Notes under the pieces: model-generated
The model's database searches: none
What the model saw: only the letters and a program-made list of their open reading frames with translations
Told to the model about the DNA's origin: nothing
Position numbers and translations under genes: made by a program
Part shown: piece by piece, positions 1 through 11,355 of the stretch
Layout of the letters: every line of letters begins with the position of its first letter
Numbering within the stretch: the first letter of the stretch is position 1
Source of the DNA: Liriodendron chinense
Taxonomy: Eukaryota; Streptophyta; Magnoliopsida; Magnoliales; Magnoliaceae
Direction: 5' to 3'
Assembly (NCBI GenBank): GCA_003013855.2
Contig: PVNU02003892.1
Coordinates: forward strand, 1,364,001 to 1,428,000
DNA length: 64,000 nucleotides

Positions 1-470
1 GGCAAACTAAGGGACCGTTCTTTTTTCTCAATCAACGTTTTCTAGCCATCCACCTCAGGACTTTGATGTCACCACTCAAATGATCCAAATCTTCATGTCC
101 GTGCAAATATAGTCTATGGCATTCACGTGATTCACGTGGTAGCCATCAGACTGACCGTCCCAATCATAGTGGACACGTTGACAACTTTCGTGGTAGATTA
201 AGATAAGATTTCTACGGTGGTGATTTTTCAGGGATGAAATTACAAAACCTGTCCTCATATTATTATTTTAAAAAAATTTAGTGAAAGTCAGGATTACGGC
301 CCCACCTAGAATTTGTAGAAGATCCAACCCATCCAACGTATGAACTTGACGATGGTGATAACATAGACAGAATATCAGGCTGATCAGATAATCAAATAGG
401 CTAAACTTAAGTTAGGATATTTTGAATGGTGTATATTAATTTTTATAGATTGGTCCACTTTGTGATTGGG
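1..470. repeat. Dispersed repeat, uninterrupted copy (paralogue of 35705-36720)
   Basis: This stretch matches 35705-35825 and 36366-36720 almost base for base in short blocks such as TGATGTCACCAC, AACTTGACGATGGTGATAAC and AGGATATTTTGAA. An inverted relative lies at about 48720-49225. No open frame is supported. It is probably an old MITE or part of a larger non-autonomous transposon. It is useful because it preserves the site into which the foldback at 35826-36365 inserted. Confidence 0.7.
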
Positions 471-1521
471 TAAACCTTATTTTTCGTTTGTCTACTTTGG
501 CGTGCGTTCGGTTTATGCGGAAATTAAAAACCTACCCAAAACTTTTAAAGTGGAGGGGCAGTCTTTCGCATCTGTACGAAATTCCGTAACACTACCAGAG
601 AATGATATGTTGGTTCTAGATAGATGTAATGCAGCTTTAGATAAGATCTCTGAATTACAGCCCACTTGCATCTCGGGATTGTTCAGAGTTCGGAGACGGT
701 GGATGAGAACAACACCTCTGTCGTGAAGGACGAGGAAAAGTCTGCAAACATCGTCGAAGTTGTTGGATCAGTTTAACAGAAGTCCAAAGAGTAGATTCAA
801 GACATTATCGGTCCGAGTGATGTTGAAGAAATCCATATTCCAATGAGTGATAAGGTTATAGATGAACTTCAAAATCCCAAAATATTGTGGGACTTTATTG
901 ATGTAGTGCTTGAAGGACTGGGCCAAGAAAAGGTTAGTGCAGGCAAGACTGCAGAAATTGCAATTGTAGAAGAAGAAGAGAACCAGCAAAAGAACATCGA
1001 TGTCCTGTCCGTTATACACTAAACAAATGAAGGTAGAAAGATTGTAGAGCTCGCTGATTTGGTGCCTGAAGTATCATGTCATGAAGTAGAAATTGTAATT
1101 ATAATAGAAGAAGAGAACCCGTAAAAGAACATTGATGGTATGTACGTTATACACTCAGTAGATGAAGGTGCAAAGATTGTAGAGCTCGTTGATTTGGTGC
1201 CTAAAGTATCATGTCATGAAGTAGTCACCGTAATTGACGGGACATGTCTGACACCAACATAAGCAATTGATCTGGAAAAGCAAACCAAAGCCATTGAGGT
1301 GAGAATAGAAGCAGCAATAGAAGATTGCGAGGCATTACAGGATGGCATAGTAAAAGCTGAGCTAGGGAAAGGTGACACAATTGATGAACCTTATCTCTTA
1401 TACGAGGTGGAGCAGAAGCCGAAAATGAATAATAAACGCCGACCCCCGAAGCTGCTGACATGTTGTGGGTCAAGTCCGAAGAGAAACTCAAGGACGAGCT
1501 TATTTGAAGTGGAGGGTCTAA
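466..1521 (+). pseudogene. Decayed Ty3/gypsy gag C-terminal region with internal 135-bp duplication
   Basis: The DNA at about 519-680 matches the reverse complement of 3420-3560, which continues into a recognisable gypsy gag (see 3412-4345). Reading shifts between frames and meets several stops, so this is a relic. The middle part is acidic and Glu-rich, and about 950-1085 is repeated at about 1085-1220, the block GTATCATGTCATGAAGTAG recurring at 1071 and 1206. No protease, RT or integrase is visible between this gag-like region and the LTR that follows. The element therefore looks like a gag-only or internally deleted derivative. Function is inferred by homology inside the window only. Confidence 0.5.
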
Positions 1522-2083
1522 TGTAGGATAAGAACCCCCTGATGAAGGGCGAGGATCGACCACATTCTTATCACAAATGGACCAAAAAAAGATCAAGGAA
1601 AAGTGACAAAATTTTGGCAGATTTTGGGTTCCTAATGGTCGCCTGAAGTGGGAGGGTCTGATGTAAGACAAGAACCCCGTAATGAAGGGCGAGGATCCGC
1701 CACATTCCTATAACAAATGGACCGAAAAAAAATGAAGGAAAAGTGGCAGAAATTCAGTAAATTTCGAGTTCTTGACGGTCGTCCGAAACTCAGTAGGATT
1801 GCAGACTCTGTCTCTGGGCGATTTTGGACAGTTTTGGTCGCCTGACGATTTCTCGACGATCGCCCGACGAAGCCTAACGGTCTTATGCGAACTTATGCTA
1901 TTTTTCACGATTTTTTCATTTTTCAATTATGACTCCTTTATTAGGATTTAGAGTTTTGTTTTAGGCTATATAAGCCCTCTTAAACTCATTGTTAATCATC
2001 TTTTCATATTATTAATCAATTTATTTTGAATTATTTCAAATTTTCTGGTGGATTCAAGGAATTCCAGTTGAGGAGTCCCAAAA
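1522..2083 (+). mobile_element. Ty3/gypsy 3' LTR, left part, with duplicated start
   Basis: A purine tract (GAAGTGGGAGGGTCTGATG) precedes TGTAAGACAAGAACCCC, as a polypurine tract precedes a 3' LTR. The tract and LTR start occur twice, at 1506 and 1645, with a period of about 139 bases, so 1522 or 1662 could be the original boundary. The LTR body (GATGAAGGGCGAGGATC, CACATTC, TATATAAG at about 1967) matches 55385-56035. The LTR is cut at 2083 by the copia insertion and resumes at 12043. Confidence 0.6.
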
Positions 2084-3250
2084 GTGTTTGGAAAAAATCG
2101 ACCGGCCCCATAACAGAAGCTAAAGATATCACACGAGATTGTCACAATGATTAAGTAAATCATCACACACAAGAAGGCAATCCGATTTTACGTGGAAAAT
2201 CCCTCACGGGTAAAAAAAAACCACGACATTAAGCGAACAATCCAGTATGAATCAGAAGTTACGAGAGATTTCAGAAGAATCCTTACTCAGATCACATCCC
2301 AGAAGAGAAATTCCATGCTTACAAAGCTAATCCTGACATGAGAAGGACAAACACAGTCCTTTCCCTCATCCCAGAGAACTCCAAGCTTTTCCCTAGCTCT
2401 TTTTCTCACCTTAAAACTCTCTCAATCACTCTAGAATACCTAGCCCCTTTGGCAGCAACCATAATCCCGCATTACACCCCTTTAAATAGGAAACAATTGG
2501 AATTAGAAAAAAATTCCTTGCAAAACTGCGCAACCGACATTACAGTTCGCGCACCATCGAGCGCCCAACAAAAAAAAATCTATCCAAAGAGTTCCAGCAT
2601 AAATCGGCAAAAATCGGTAGCGAATGCGGATCACACAAGGCAAACCACAATGGCCACAATTAAGTAAATTAATACACACAAGAAGACAATCCGATTTTTA
2701 CGTTGAAAAACCCCTCACGGGTAAAAAACCACAACATAAAGTAAACGATCCATTATGAATTAGAAGTTACAAGAGATTATAGAAGAATCCTTACCTGGAT
2801 CACAGCCTACAAGAGAAATCCCAAGCTAACAAAGTTAATCCTCACATAAGAAGGACAAACACAACCCTTTTCCTCATCCTAGAGAACTTCAAGCTTTCTC
2901 CTAGCTCTTTCTCTTACCCTAGAACTCTCTCAATCCTACTAGGATACTCGACCCCTTTGGCGGCAACCTTAATCCCACATTACATCCTTTTAAATAGGCA
3001 ACAAATCGGAATTAGAAACAATTTACGCAAAACCACGTAAACCGACCTAACAGTTCGCCGGTTGTCGGGCTCCTGACTCGACCTCATCGGGCGTTCGACA
3101 GATCCAAAATCTGTTCAGAGAGTTCCAAAATAAATCCAATCGTATATCAGGCGCCCGTCTAGACCCCTTGGGCACCCGACAACCCCATGTCAGCAACACT
3201 TTTAGATTTCAAAAATCAGCCCGAGTGACCTCGAGCGCCTGACAACCGAC
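2084..3250 (-). repeat. Two tandem Copia-1 LTR copies (2084-2628, 2629-about 3250)
   Basis: Both copies contain the LTR blocks AAGAAGGCAATCCGATTTT, CCCTCACGGGTAAAA, GAAGAATCCTTAC and CCTTTAAATAGG in the same order as 11356-12042. The first lacks the last 150 or so bases of the LTR. The second lacks the first 30 or so and starts at GATCACACAAGGC. This is a head-to-tail duplication inside the LTR, best explained by unequal exchange. On the minus strand the TATTTAAA block serves as the likely LTR TATA box. Confidence 0.6.
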
Positions 3251-3411
3251 AAACTGTTAGGCCAATTTACGCGGTTTTTCATAAATTATTTCTAATTCTA
3301 GTTTGTTGCCTATTTAGGCCTAAATAGCAACAGGGGTTGTCGGGCGCCCAACAACTTCAATTGTCGCAGCAAAGGTGTTGAGTTTTTCCACATTCTCAGA
3401 ATTCTGTACAA

Positions 3412-4345
3412 CCTCTGAGATACAGGCAGGCTAGCTATATGTCAGAGATCTTTTCTGTAGTTGCATTATGTCTATCCAGAACCACCACACCGCCCTCATA
3501 CTTTGTGGCAATATTTTGTGCAGGTACGAAAGACTGTCCTTCCACTTCAAAAGTGTTGGGTAGATTTTTCGTTCCCACATGGGCCACTCGTTCACCATTA
3601 ATGGATTTGGGGATCTATCGCGATCTTGTCTCAAAATAATAGGATCCCTGCTGCAAGTTGTAGGGATGTTGGGAGAATACCTGATCTTCACAATCGCCGT
3701 ATCTAAATCGTTCCAACAGTCGTTGTTTCATCCGCGGCCATGAACGAATTGGTGGTTTTCCCTCTTGCTTCTGATAATAAAGAATGTGTCCCCACCAATC
3801 CCAAGCATCATCCGTCAAATGGCATGTCGCGATTGAAGCTTTTCCCTTGTCAGGAATCTGTATGTACTTGAAGAGATACTCGACTTCAGAGAGCTACTCA
3901 TCGATGAGATCCTAATCGTTGAAGTTAAGAAGAGATATCGTCCTCTTATAGGATCGATCTGTTGAGCGTGATTGGTTTGGGATAACCTTGCAACTCATTA
4001 CTGGAGGCACTCTACGAGCAACTTGATTGTGAAATCCAACAAAACTTGAAATCAGGATTCCACTATGAATAAGAAATCGTTCTAACTTCTTATTTATACG
4101 ATCAAATCCAGCCAACAACTCTTACGTGGCTTGATCAACCTTCCGTTGTACATGATTACGTGGCAGAATCGGTGCAAAATGGTCGAGGGAAGCTTCCAAC
4201 CCTTACATTGTCTTTCTTCTCTCCCGATGAAAACCTTTCATTCTTTCCGATAGATAATGAATCCCTGGATCACCGTCCATAGGATTTTTGACACTGTCGT
4301 TGCAAAGAGAAATAAGATCGAGGGGATTCCTCACTATAACATGCA
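3412..4345 (-). pseudogene. Ty3/gypsy gag fragment, inverted inside Copia-1
   Basis: Read on the minus strand from an ATG near 4345, the fragment encodes a broken Retrotrans_gag-type region. Around 3690-3840 it shows the hallmark of a buried helix with DDAWDWWGHI, then PPIRSWPRMKQRLLERF, the usual W...R..F pattern of plant gypsy gag. The frame continues to QHPYNLQQGSYYF. Stops occur near 4110 and 3680. The downstream part is homologous to 519-680 in opposite orientation, so both fragments come from one family. Gag would form the virus-like particle; this copy cannot. Confidence 0.6.
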
Positions 4346-4669
4346 CCATCTCTTTTCTTTAACAATGAATGAAAACAACTATTTGTAAATAAAACGAACC
4401 CTAAAACCTTAGAATCGTACGTAATTGAGGATAATACTAAACAAATTCGGAAAGAAATTTGAAAATCCGTGCAAATTTACACAACTGTTCGCACATGGTT
4501 GGGCGCCCGATGAAGGATGGTCGCGCACCCAATGACCTCAAAAATAGTCTAGTGAGAAAACATGAAATCTAAATGAATTTTGTGGGACAGATAAAGGGTG
4601 GTCGGGCACTCGCTGATGAACTAAAATTATCCAGAGAGTTTCTGGTCCTCCTGGCGGAATTTCCAGCGT

Positions 4670-5574
4670 CGACCGGCCCCGTAACGGAAGCGAGAGATAT
4701 CACACGAGATAATCATAATGATCAAGCAAATTAACACACACAAGAAGGCAATCTGAATTTTACGAGAAAAAATCCCTCACGGGTAAAACTCTACAGTACA
4801 AAGCGAACAATTCACCGTAAATCAAAAGTTACAAGAGAATACAGAAGAATACTTACCCGGATCACAGCCCACAAGAGAAATCCTAGGCTAACAAAGTTAA
4901 TCCTCACATGAGAAAGAAAAACACAGTTCTTTCCCTCATCCTAGAGAACTTCAAGGTTTCCCCTAGTTCTTTTTCTCACACTAGAACTCTCTCAATCCCT
5001 CTAAGATACCCGATCTCTCTAATGATAACCCTAATCCTACATTACACCCCTTTAAATAGGAAATAACTAGAATTGGAAACAAATCCCGCCAAAACCACAC
5101 AACCGATACTACAGTTCACACATCATCGGTGCCCAATAGACAAAAATCTGTCTAGAGGGTTCCAGCATAAATCGAAAAAAATTGACAGCGCAAGAGGATC
5201 ACACAAGGCAAACCCAAATGGCCACGATCAAGCAAATTAACACACAAAAAGGTAATCCAATTTTCACGTGGAAAAACCCCTCACAGGTAAAAACCACGAC
5301 ATAAAGCGAACAATCCACTATGAATAAGAAGTTATAAGAGATTACAGAAGAATCATTTCCTGGATCACAACCCATAAGAGAAATCCCAAGCTAACAAAGT
5401 TAATCTTCACATGAGAAGGACGCTTGCCCAGACCCTATTGGGCTCTCGACAACCCCTTGTCAGCAACACTTTAGATTTCAGAAACTGATCATGGTGACCA
5501 TGGGCGCCCGACTTGAACCCGTCGGGAGCCCGATAAACCCTGTCGGTATTCCAAGATTGAAGATAACCTCAACA
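4670..5574 (-). repeat. Second pair of tandem Copia-1 LTR copies (4670-5196, 5197-5574)
   Basis: The arrangement is the same as at 2084-3250: a copy starting CGACCGGCCCCGTAACGG, then one starting GATCACACAAGGC. The second copy has an internal deletion at about 5420 but keeps the LTR terminus AGATTGAAGATAACCTCAACA-type end at 5574, identical in layout to 12042. Next to it, ATCTCCACCGTGG (5575-5587) is, on the minus strand, a plausible polypurine tract. 5574 is therefore a true 3' LTR boundary. Confidence 0.6.
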
Positions 5575-5803
5575 ATCTCCACCGTGGCTTCGATCTTCAA
5601 GCACTCCACTGCTGTAAAGCTTCATTCTTCATTTTACTTTGTCTCCTTTATAATTCCATCGCTTCTCATGCCTCCACTGACTCCATCCTTACAACTTCAA
5701 GCACCTTGTCACTCTTCTCATGTGGCCCTTGCGTACTTGCTACATACAAACAATCGTGGATTCCAAAGCCCATCCCACAGATCCACCTTGAAAAGTTGTA
5801 ACA
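5575..5803 (-). other. Copia-1 3' internal non-coding region
   Basis: This stretch is similar to 41311-41440 of Copia-2 (ATCTCCAC..., CTCCACTGCT, CAAAGCTCCAC-like words in the same order). It lies between the polypurine tract and the RT end in that family. It breaks at 5803, where the LTR-like element begins. Confidence 0.45.
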
Positions 5804-8101
5804 CCCCAACCTTGGATATCCAAATTCCATCAATTCGGATATCGAGTTCGAGGTATTAGCAATCATATTGTGCTAAAATTAAACCGTAATACATTCACCC
5901 ACTAAAATAAAAAGTTTAATCATCATAATAACATGCAACTAATTATTAATTGTCTTAAAGTATCAAATGGCCCTAAGGCCTATGTCCGAACTATATCATT
6001 CAAAACATAAATAACTTCATAAGGATAAAGACTAACTTCTCTTATTTTTCTTCTGACTCCTCTACCAGTTATTCCGTTGAAGTCATATTCATAAAGACGC
6101 CTCCATTATGTTTTTTCCTGAATAGTTTCCATATACAACACCGTGAGCTAGAAGCCCAGTAAGTAATAATAATTTGCATGATTCAATACATATCATGTTT
6201 ACCAAAATAACAACAAATATGCCATCTATCATATAAATAACTCCATACTTAAGAATCATTACGATCATGGCTGCACACAGCTTTCGGCCTGCAAACACCC
6301 ATTCAACGATGAGTAGTCTATTCTAGAGCTGATTATACTCCTTCTCCAGCACTAGGCCATAGCCTTGGGAAGAGGCCCTATTGGTACCAATTCGGGTTCC
6401 GGTTGGGAACTCTGCCCTAGAATTTAAGGGATTTCTATCCCCGAGTTGTCTGGTGTTCAACTTCAACATCACATTTCAGATAATGACATATATCAAATAA
6501 GCAAGTTATATCATAAGATTCATGAATGCATAATAAATTCATGCTGAAAATACCATCCTGGTGTAGTATTACTTACCAAAAGTTTTATTCTGCTTAGGCT
6601 CCTTAGATACAATCCTCTCTGACTAGTTGACGGGTTCTCAATTTTTGTTCTGTTGGGTTTCCTTTTAAATGTTATGTGAATAGGGTTATTTTCATACTTA
6701 ATTTCATGATATAATCAATTATTATCTGTTAGCACACAATTATGACCGTTGATTTAATAATTAGATCATCAAGCTAACGATCCATACCTTTGGTTTAGTC
6801 ATGTTTCACATTTAATTCATGATCTACCAATCTTAACCGTTCATTTTGGCTTTATTTTTCATATAGGCCCGAGATCCTTTCGATCCAACCGTTCATTTAA
6901 GATATGGTCGGTTGGATCTAGGTTCCTATATACTTAATCTTTCATTTTGATCAATTCACCCCTTGATGGATCGTTATGACTAGTTGAATTGCTAATCTAA
7001 GGGTTTTGACACATTTTCTATGGTTTGGATGGAACCAATCTATGATCTGATGATCAAGATCAACATTAGATCACATTGGTTTCAAGATAGCCCACTTGTG
7101 ACCTTAAGTGAATAACTGTGTCTATTCACTGGTCAAATCTTACTCATATCTCAAGGATCATGGGTTTAGATCATGATTCAAGTGGGTCTAAGGTCAAGAT
7201 CAACCTTTATAACAATTAGGTGTTAAGATCCATCCGATCGACCGTTCATTTCCTTATTTTTCACAATTTTGGTCCAACGACCCTAGTTGATCCTTGATCA
7301 GATGATCCAATCTAGATCTGGGTCGGGTGGATCTTATTATCCCCTAATTAAATTCCTTAATTGGTTTATTAGACCCTTGATCAACGGTTGGATTGGACCC
7401 GATCATTGATTTAAGAATTCATATCATTATTTTTATCTTTTATTTAAACATTAGTGGTTTAGATCTAAGATTAGACTAAGGATCTTGATTGACAAATGAA
7501 GATAAAGATTTGTACGATTTTCGATAAATATCTATACTTTGCAGAATAAGATCCATCGTTCATTCGAATAAATGTAATGATGCCCACTTAAAGATGCCTT
7601 TAATGTTGGTGGGGCCCACCGCTATATTACTTGCCACGATGGATCTTTCATCTAAAACTCATTTGTCATGTTTCTCATAACATGATTTTAAGGTGGAGCC
7701 CTTTTTAGAGAGATGTTAGTTTTTCTATATTGGCCCACCATAAATCTAATGATAAGATCTCTAAACTAATTGATTTATTTATATTGTTAAACATGATAAC
7801 AATAAATAAATAATTACGTAAATAAAAATTCAAATCTAAACGGAAAAACCCACATGTATAAAATCTTATAAAAAACTGGGGCCCACCCTTACCATTCATT
7901 ATGTCCGCATAGCGTGTGGGGTACCATATTACTACCTATGTGACGGCGTGTGGGGCTCACTCATGCTGCCTAATGGTCAGCTCATGGTTCATCTTAGTTT
8001 TATACTTTGTGGGGTTCACTTGGATTTGATAAAAAAAATATCTAAGAAATGTAGTCTTAGAGCACTCACTTGATAAATGGTTTGGATAAGAAGATAAGCT
8101 C

Positions 8102-8169
<68 letters not shown>

Positions 8170-9265
8170 TTAAAGTATAAGTGTTTACGAGAAGAGCTTG
8201 GCATTGCTTTATATAGAGGAAGCAAAGTCCTCTTGCATTAAACACATGCATAGAAAACACATGCTAAACACATGTAAATGCATATAACTCTCATGAAGTA
8301 GGGAAGAGATTTAAGAAAAAGGTTACGAGAGGAATTTTAAGAGAAAATCTTATTTAAGAGTGTAGCTTAGAGTACATACACGTGCCACTCTCAAAGTAGG
8401 TCCCACAAAGGTGGTCATCATCATATAAAACATTCATCCCCTCCTTGGAAGAGAGCACATCCAATTAAAATTATTTTCACTCTCAAAAGACACTGGGATA
8501 ACGAGATATAATGTATTACCGTTCATAGCTACGAGGGTACACCTATCAAAGGTACTCTCTTAATTTCATGGGTGGGAGTGTATACATGTTTGTGTGTGTG
8601 TCAACCTTGTATGTTACACATGGTTATGAAATATTCAATTCTAACCGTACAAAATCAAAGACCATGATGTACATGTACATGGAAAAATAGTGGCAATGTT
8701 CAACTATGTATGATAGATGAGATAATAGATGGTCATGATGATGCACTATACATATGCGCATGATTAGCAAGATCTAAGTATATATATGATATGATAAAAT
8801 CAGATGGGTCTACTTAAGATGAATCATATAAAAGCAGTTTTACACAAATCAGATTACTAGATTGGTTAATATCTTCGATAAATCATGGTCATCGATATAT
8901 CCGATCTCATATCTCAAGTTCTACTCGGAAAAAATTATCATACTTATACCATTCTGAATGTTATAATACGATTTATAAGATGATCACTACACATTGAATG
9001 GATCATTCTCTAAGATAGTCAATTTGGAGGATTTAAGTCATTCGTCCATCGATCGGACCATTTATAGCATTTGAACTGACGATCCAACTGTAAGTTTACG
9101 TTTTATATGATATGGATGTATGATCCATGGTTTAGATTGGTATTTCGTAAAACAAATTGACCTATATTTATTGTCAAGTGTCACATGATCCACTCAATGG
9201 TAAGATTTTATCTAAATTTTCTAGAAAAAAATTTATATCCCTAAAATTTGTTCAGTATATTACAG
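5804..9265. mobile_element. Long LTR-like insertion (TGTAACACCCC ... TTACA), probably a Ty3/gypsy solo LTR
   Basis: The insertion starts TGTAACACCCC, a start I associate with plant Ty3/gypsy LTRs, and ends TATTACA. Five-base flanks AAAGT and GAAGT match at four positions. On both sides the sequence is Copia-1 internal DNA, so the insertion limits are well placed. No retroviral domain is readable inside. A TSD-flanked, non-coding 3.46-kb unit fits a solo LTR, but other explanations such as a large retrotransposon derivative remain. It carries the microsatellite at 8108-8169. Confidence 0.4.
8108..8169. repeat. Compound microsatellite (TC)n(TG)n
   Basis: About 23 TC units are followed directly by about 8 TG units. 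The length is likely polymorphic between individuals. The Arg/Glu-rich frame read through it is an artefact. Confidence 0.95.
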
Positions 9266-9586
9266 AAGTGCTCTTGGTCAACTTATAAAAATGGTCACAC
9301 CTCTATGCCTTCATCACCACGAGTGCTCCCATTGTCATTTTACAAACCCAATCGCAGCCAATGATCCTGCACCCTATAACCTCGAGTGCACCAAGAGAGA
9401 TAAATTCTTCCTCACCCAAGGGCATGCCTCACATCTTTCAGGACTCATTCGATCCTATCGAACATCTTAATGCGCACCATGTCCAATACCGACCACCTTA
9501 CAAGCGTAGTCACTGCCCAAAAACACTGATCCACTATCACACTTCATCGTATGTCATGAATGAGCTCGAGTCAAGACACATGTGAT
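9266..9586 (-). pseudogene. Copia-1 protease-region fragment
   Basis: On the minus strand this aligns in order with 44030-44360 of Copia-2. Shared DNA includes CATTCGATCC.ATCGAACAT and AATGCGCAC. The fragment covers the region just after the protease active site up to the pre-integrase domain. It ends at the hAT insertion (8-bp duplication 9579-9586). It has no function on its own. Confidence 0.5.
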
Positions 9587-9820
9587 TAGGGCTGCATACA
9601 ATTCAATTTATGATCAATTTATCGATCGAATCGAATCGAATAGAACAAATCGAATCGAATCGATCTGTATCGAATTAAATTGATTAGGAAATGGTACAAT
9701 GCGCTCGAGCGCATGCAACCTTAACATAAGGTCGAATGGTGTCTTCACTTGAGCAATTAGATGATAAATTTTCAAAATGCTAGAAGTTATGGCAGATGCT
9801 TAATGTGATAGGAAGCTAAT

Positions 9821-10250
9821 TAGGGCCCACCGTCATGCTGTGAGACATCCACACCGTCCATTCATTTTTCCATGACATGTTAGGGCATGAGACAAAAAAT
9901 GGGGTAGATCTAAAACTCAAGTGGGTTGCATGACTAGGAAACAGTGAAGATTGAAAGTCCACTGTTGAACATTCATGGGGCTACAAAAGTTTTGGATCAA
10001 AATAATATTTTTGCATTTTCAGATCATCCCAGTAGGAATGACTTTGAGAACGGTATGGATGGCATATAAGAATAACGGTGGACCCCAATAAGGTTTCAAC
10101 AGTACGCATTTTCCTACTTACTTTTTCTTATCGTTCGGCCCACTTGAGTTCTAAATTTACCTCATTTTTTTGCTCACATCCTAATATGACCAGACAAAAC
10201 AAATGGACGGGGTGGATTTCTCACAAACATTATTGTAAGCCCACCTATCT
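9821..10250. mobile_element. Foldback element inside hAT copy 1
   Basis: The left arm (GGGCCCACCGTCATG, CCGTCCATTCATTTT) pairs with the right arm (GGACGGGGTGGATTTCTCAC). It belongs to the variant in which 'tttgtgagaaatccac' precedes the CCGTCCATCC core. Confidence 0.6.
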
Positions 10251-10355
10251 TTATGTAGGTAAAAATTCCTCCGCTTGCAATCGAACGACATGCTATCTAC
10301 TTGTGAGTGCATTAGGTGCGGCCCTGGCCTCACCCAAGACGATGCAGTCCTTATT

Positions 10356-10735
10356 GTGGGGCCCACCTTGGTATATGAATTTTATATCCAATCCGCCCAT
10401 CCATTTTTATATATCATTATAGGACATGATTTCAAACCTAAAGTAGATACAATTCTCAGGTGGACCACACCATAGGAAACAGTGGTGATTGGCAATTAAT
10501 GAGCCACTTAAATTTTGGATCAAGTTGGATTTTTTTTTTTTTTTTTTTACTTCATCCAGATTTATGTAACTTATCAACACATTAGAAGAAAAATAAGCAT
10601 TATGTAAACATTACAATGGACCATATGAAGTTTTTAATGGTATAACATTCAATCACCACTGTTTTCGATAGCATGTTCCACTTGAAATTTAGATCTTCTT
10701 TATTTTTGGACTCATGATTTAAAATGGTTTGGTTA
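10356..10735. mobile_element. Foldback element, partial, inside hAT copy 1
   Basis: The left arm GTGGGGCCCACCTTGG is present with its inner blocks (AGGTGGACCACACC). The right arm keeps CACTGTTTTCGATAG and TCCACTTGAAATTTAGATC but lacks the terminal GGGCCC part. Confidence 0.5.
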
Positions 10736-11032
10736 CTATCCATATATTTTCAGAAGTATTTCTATTAATATTACTATTTGAGATACTATAAAACCAAACC
10801 TACAGCCTATAGGTTTTCAATTTACAATGTGTGAAAAATCGAATTGAATCGAATTGAATCGAAAAATCCATCAATTCAATCTTATATTAATTAAAAAAAA
10901 AAATGGGGTCAATTCAATTTCAATTCAAAATATCAAAATTAAGATTAATTCAATTTCAATTTCGAAAATTTAGGATCAATTCAATTTCAATTTCATCCAA
11001 AATCGAATTAATCGAATCAATGTGCAGCCCTA

Positions 11033-11355
11033 TATGTGATACAATGCACCTGAATCTAAGAGTCACTCTCTACTGAGAGACCTCTCATAGGATACAGTCA
11101 ACACATCGTTATCATCACAATCATCTTCTGTGGCTTCCACGGTATTAGCCCCCTTTCTAGAAGAATCTCCAAACTTCTATTGCCTTGATTGATATATTGA
11201 CTTTTTTTATCAATCTTCTTCCACCCTACTTCTTTCATAGATGCCGAGCTTTTCATGTTTTTCTTTCATGGAATACTTCTCTTTATCGAATCTTATGGTT
11301 GATGCCATTGAAACATCGTCTCAGATTTTGATCTACCTCTTACTCTGATACCATT
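11033..11355 (-). pseudogene. Copia-1 gag 5' end and primer-binding site
   Basis: On the minus strand the 5' LTR is followed by TGGTATCAGAG (11343-11353), complementary to the 3' end of initiator Met tRNA and the standard copia primer-binding site. A gag-like frame then starts (MASTIRFDKEKYSMKEK, near 11322) and stops soon after. Further on, the linker found before the protease in Copia-2 (here NTVEATEDD-like) appears without the rest of gag, so most of gag is deleted. Confidence 0.6.

Larger units (their letters stand above)
9587..11032. mobile_element. Non-autonomous hAT element, copy 1
   Basis: The terminal inverted repeat is TAGGGCTGCA at the left and TGCAGCCCTA at the right, with 8-bp flanks CATGTGAT and TATGTGAT (7 of 8 identical). 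TIR sequence and TSD length are those of the hAT superfamily. Both subterminal regions are rich in repeated GAATC/GATTC and CAATTCAATTTC words, as expected for hAT transposase-binding repeats. There is no transposase frame; the interior consists of foldback copies. It sits inside Copia-1 gag and is therefore younger than Copia-1. Confidence 0.8.

Noticed and set aside
1225..1671. 148-codon minus-strand frame
   Set aside because: It overlaps the gypsy gag relic and LTR start on the opposite strand, with Leu/Ser-rich low-complexity content and no domain.
5491..5859. 122-codon plus-strand frame
   Set aside because: It crosses the Copia-1 LTR boundary, non-coding 3' region and the start of the LTR-like element; no protein similarity.
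8066..8260. Arg/Glu repeat protein
   Set aside because: Translation of the (TC)n microsatellite.
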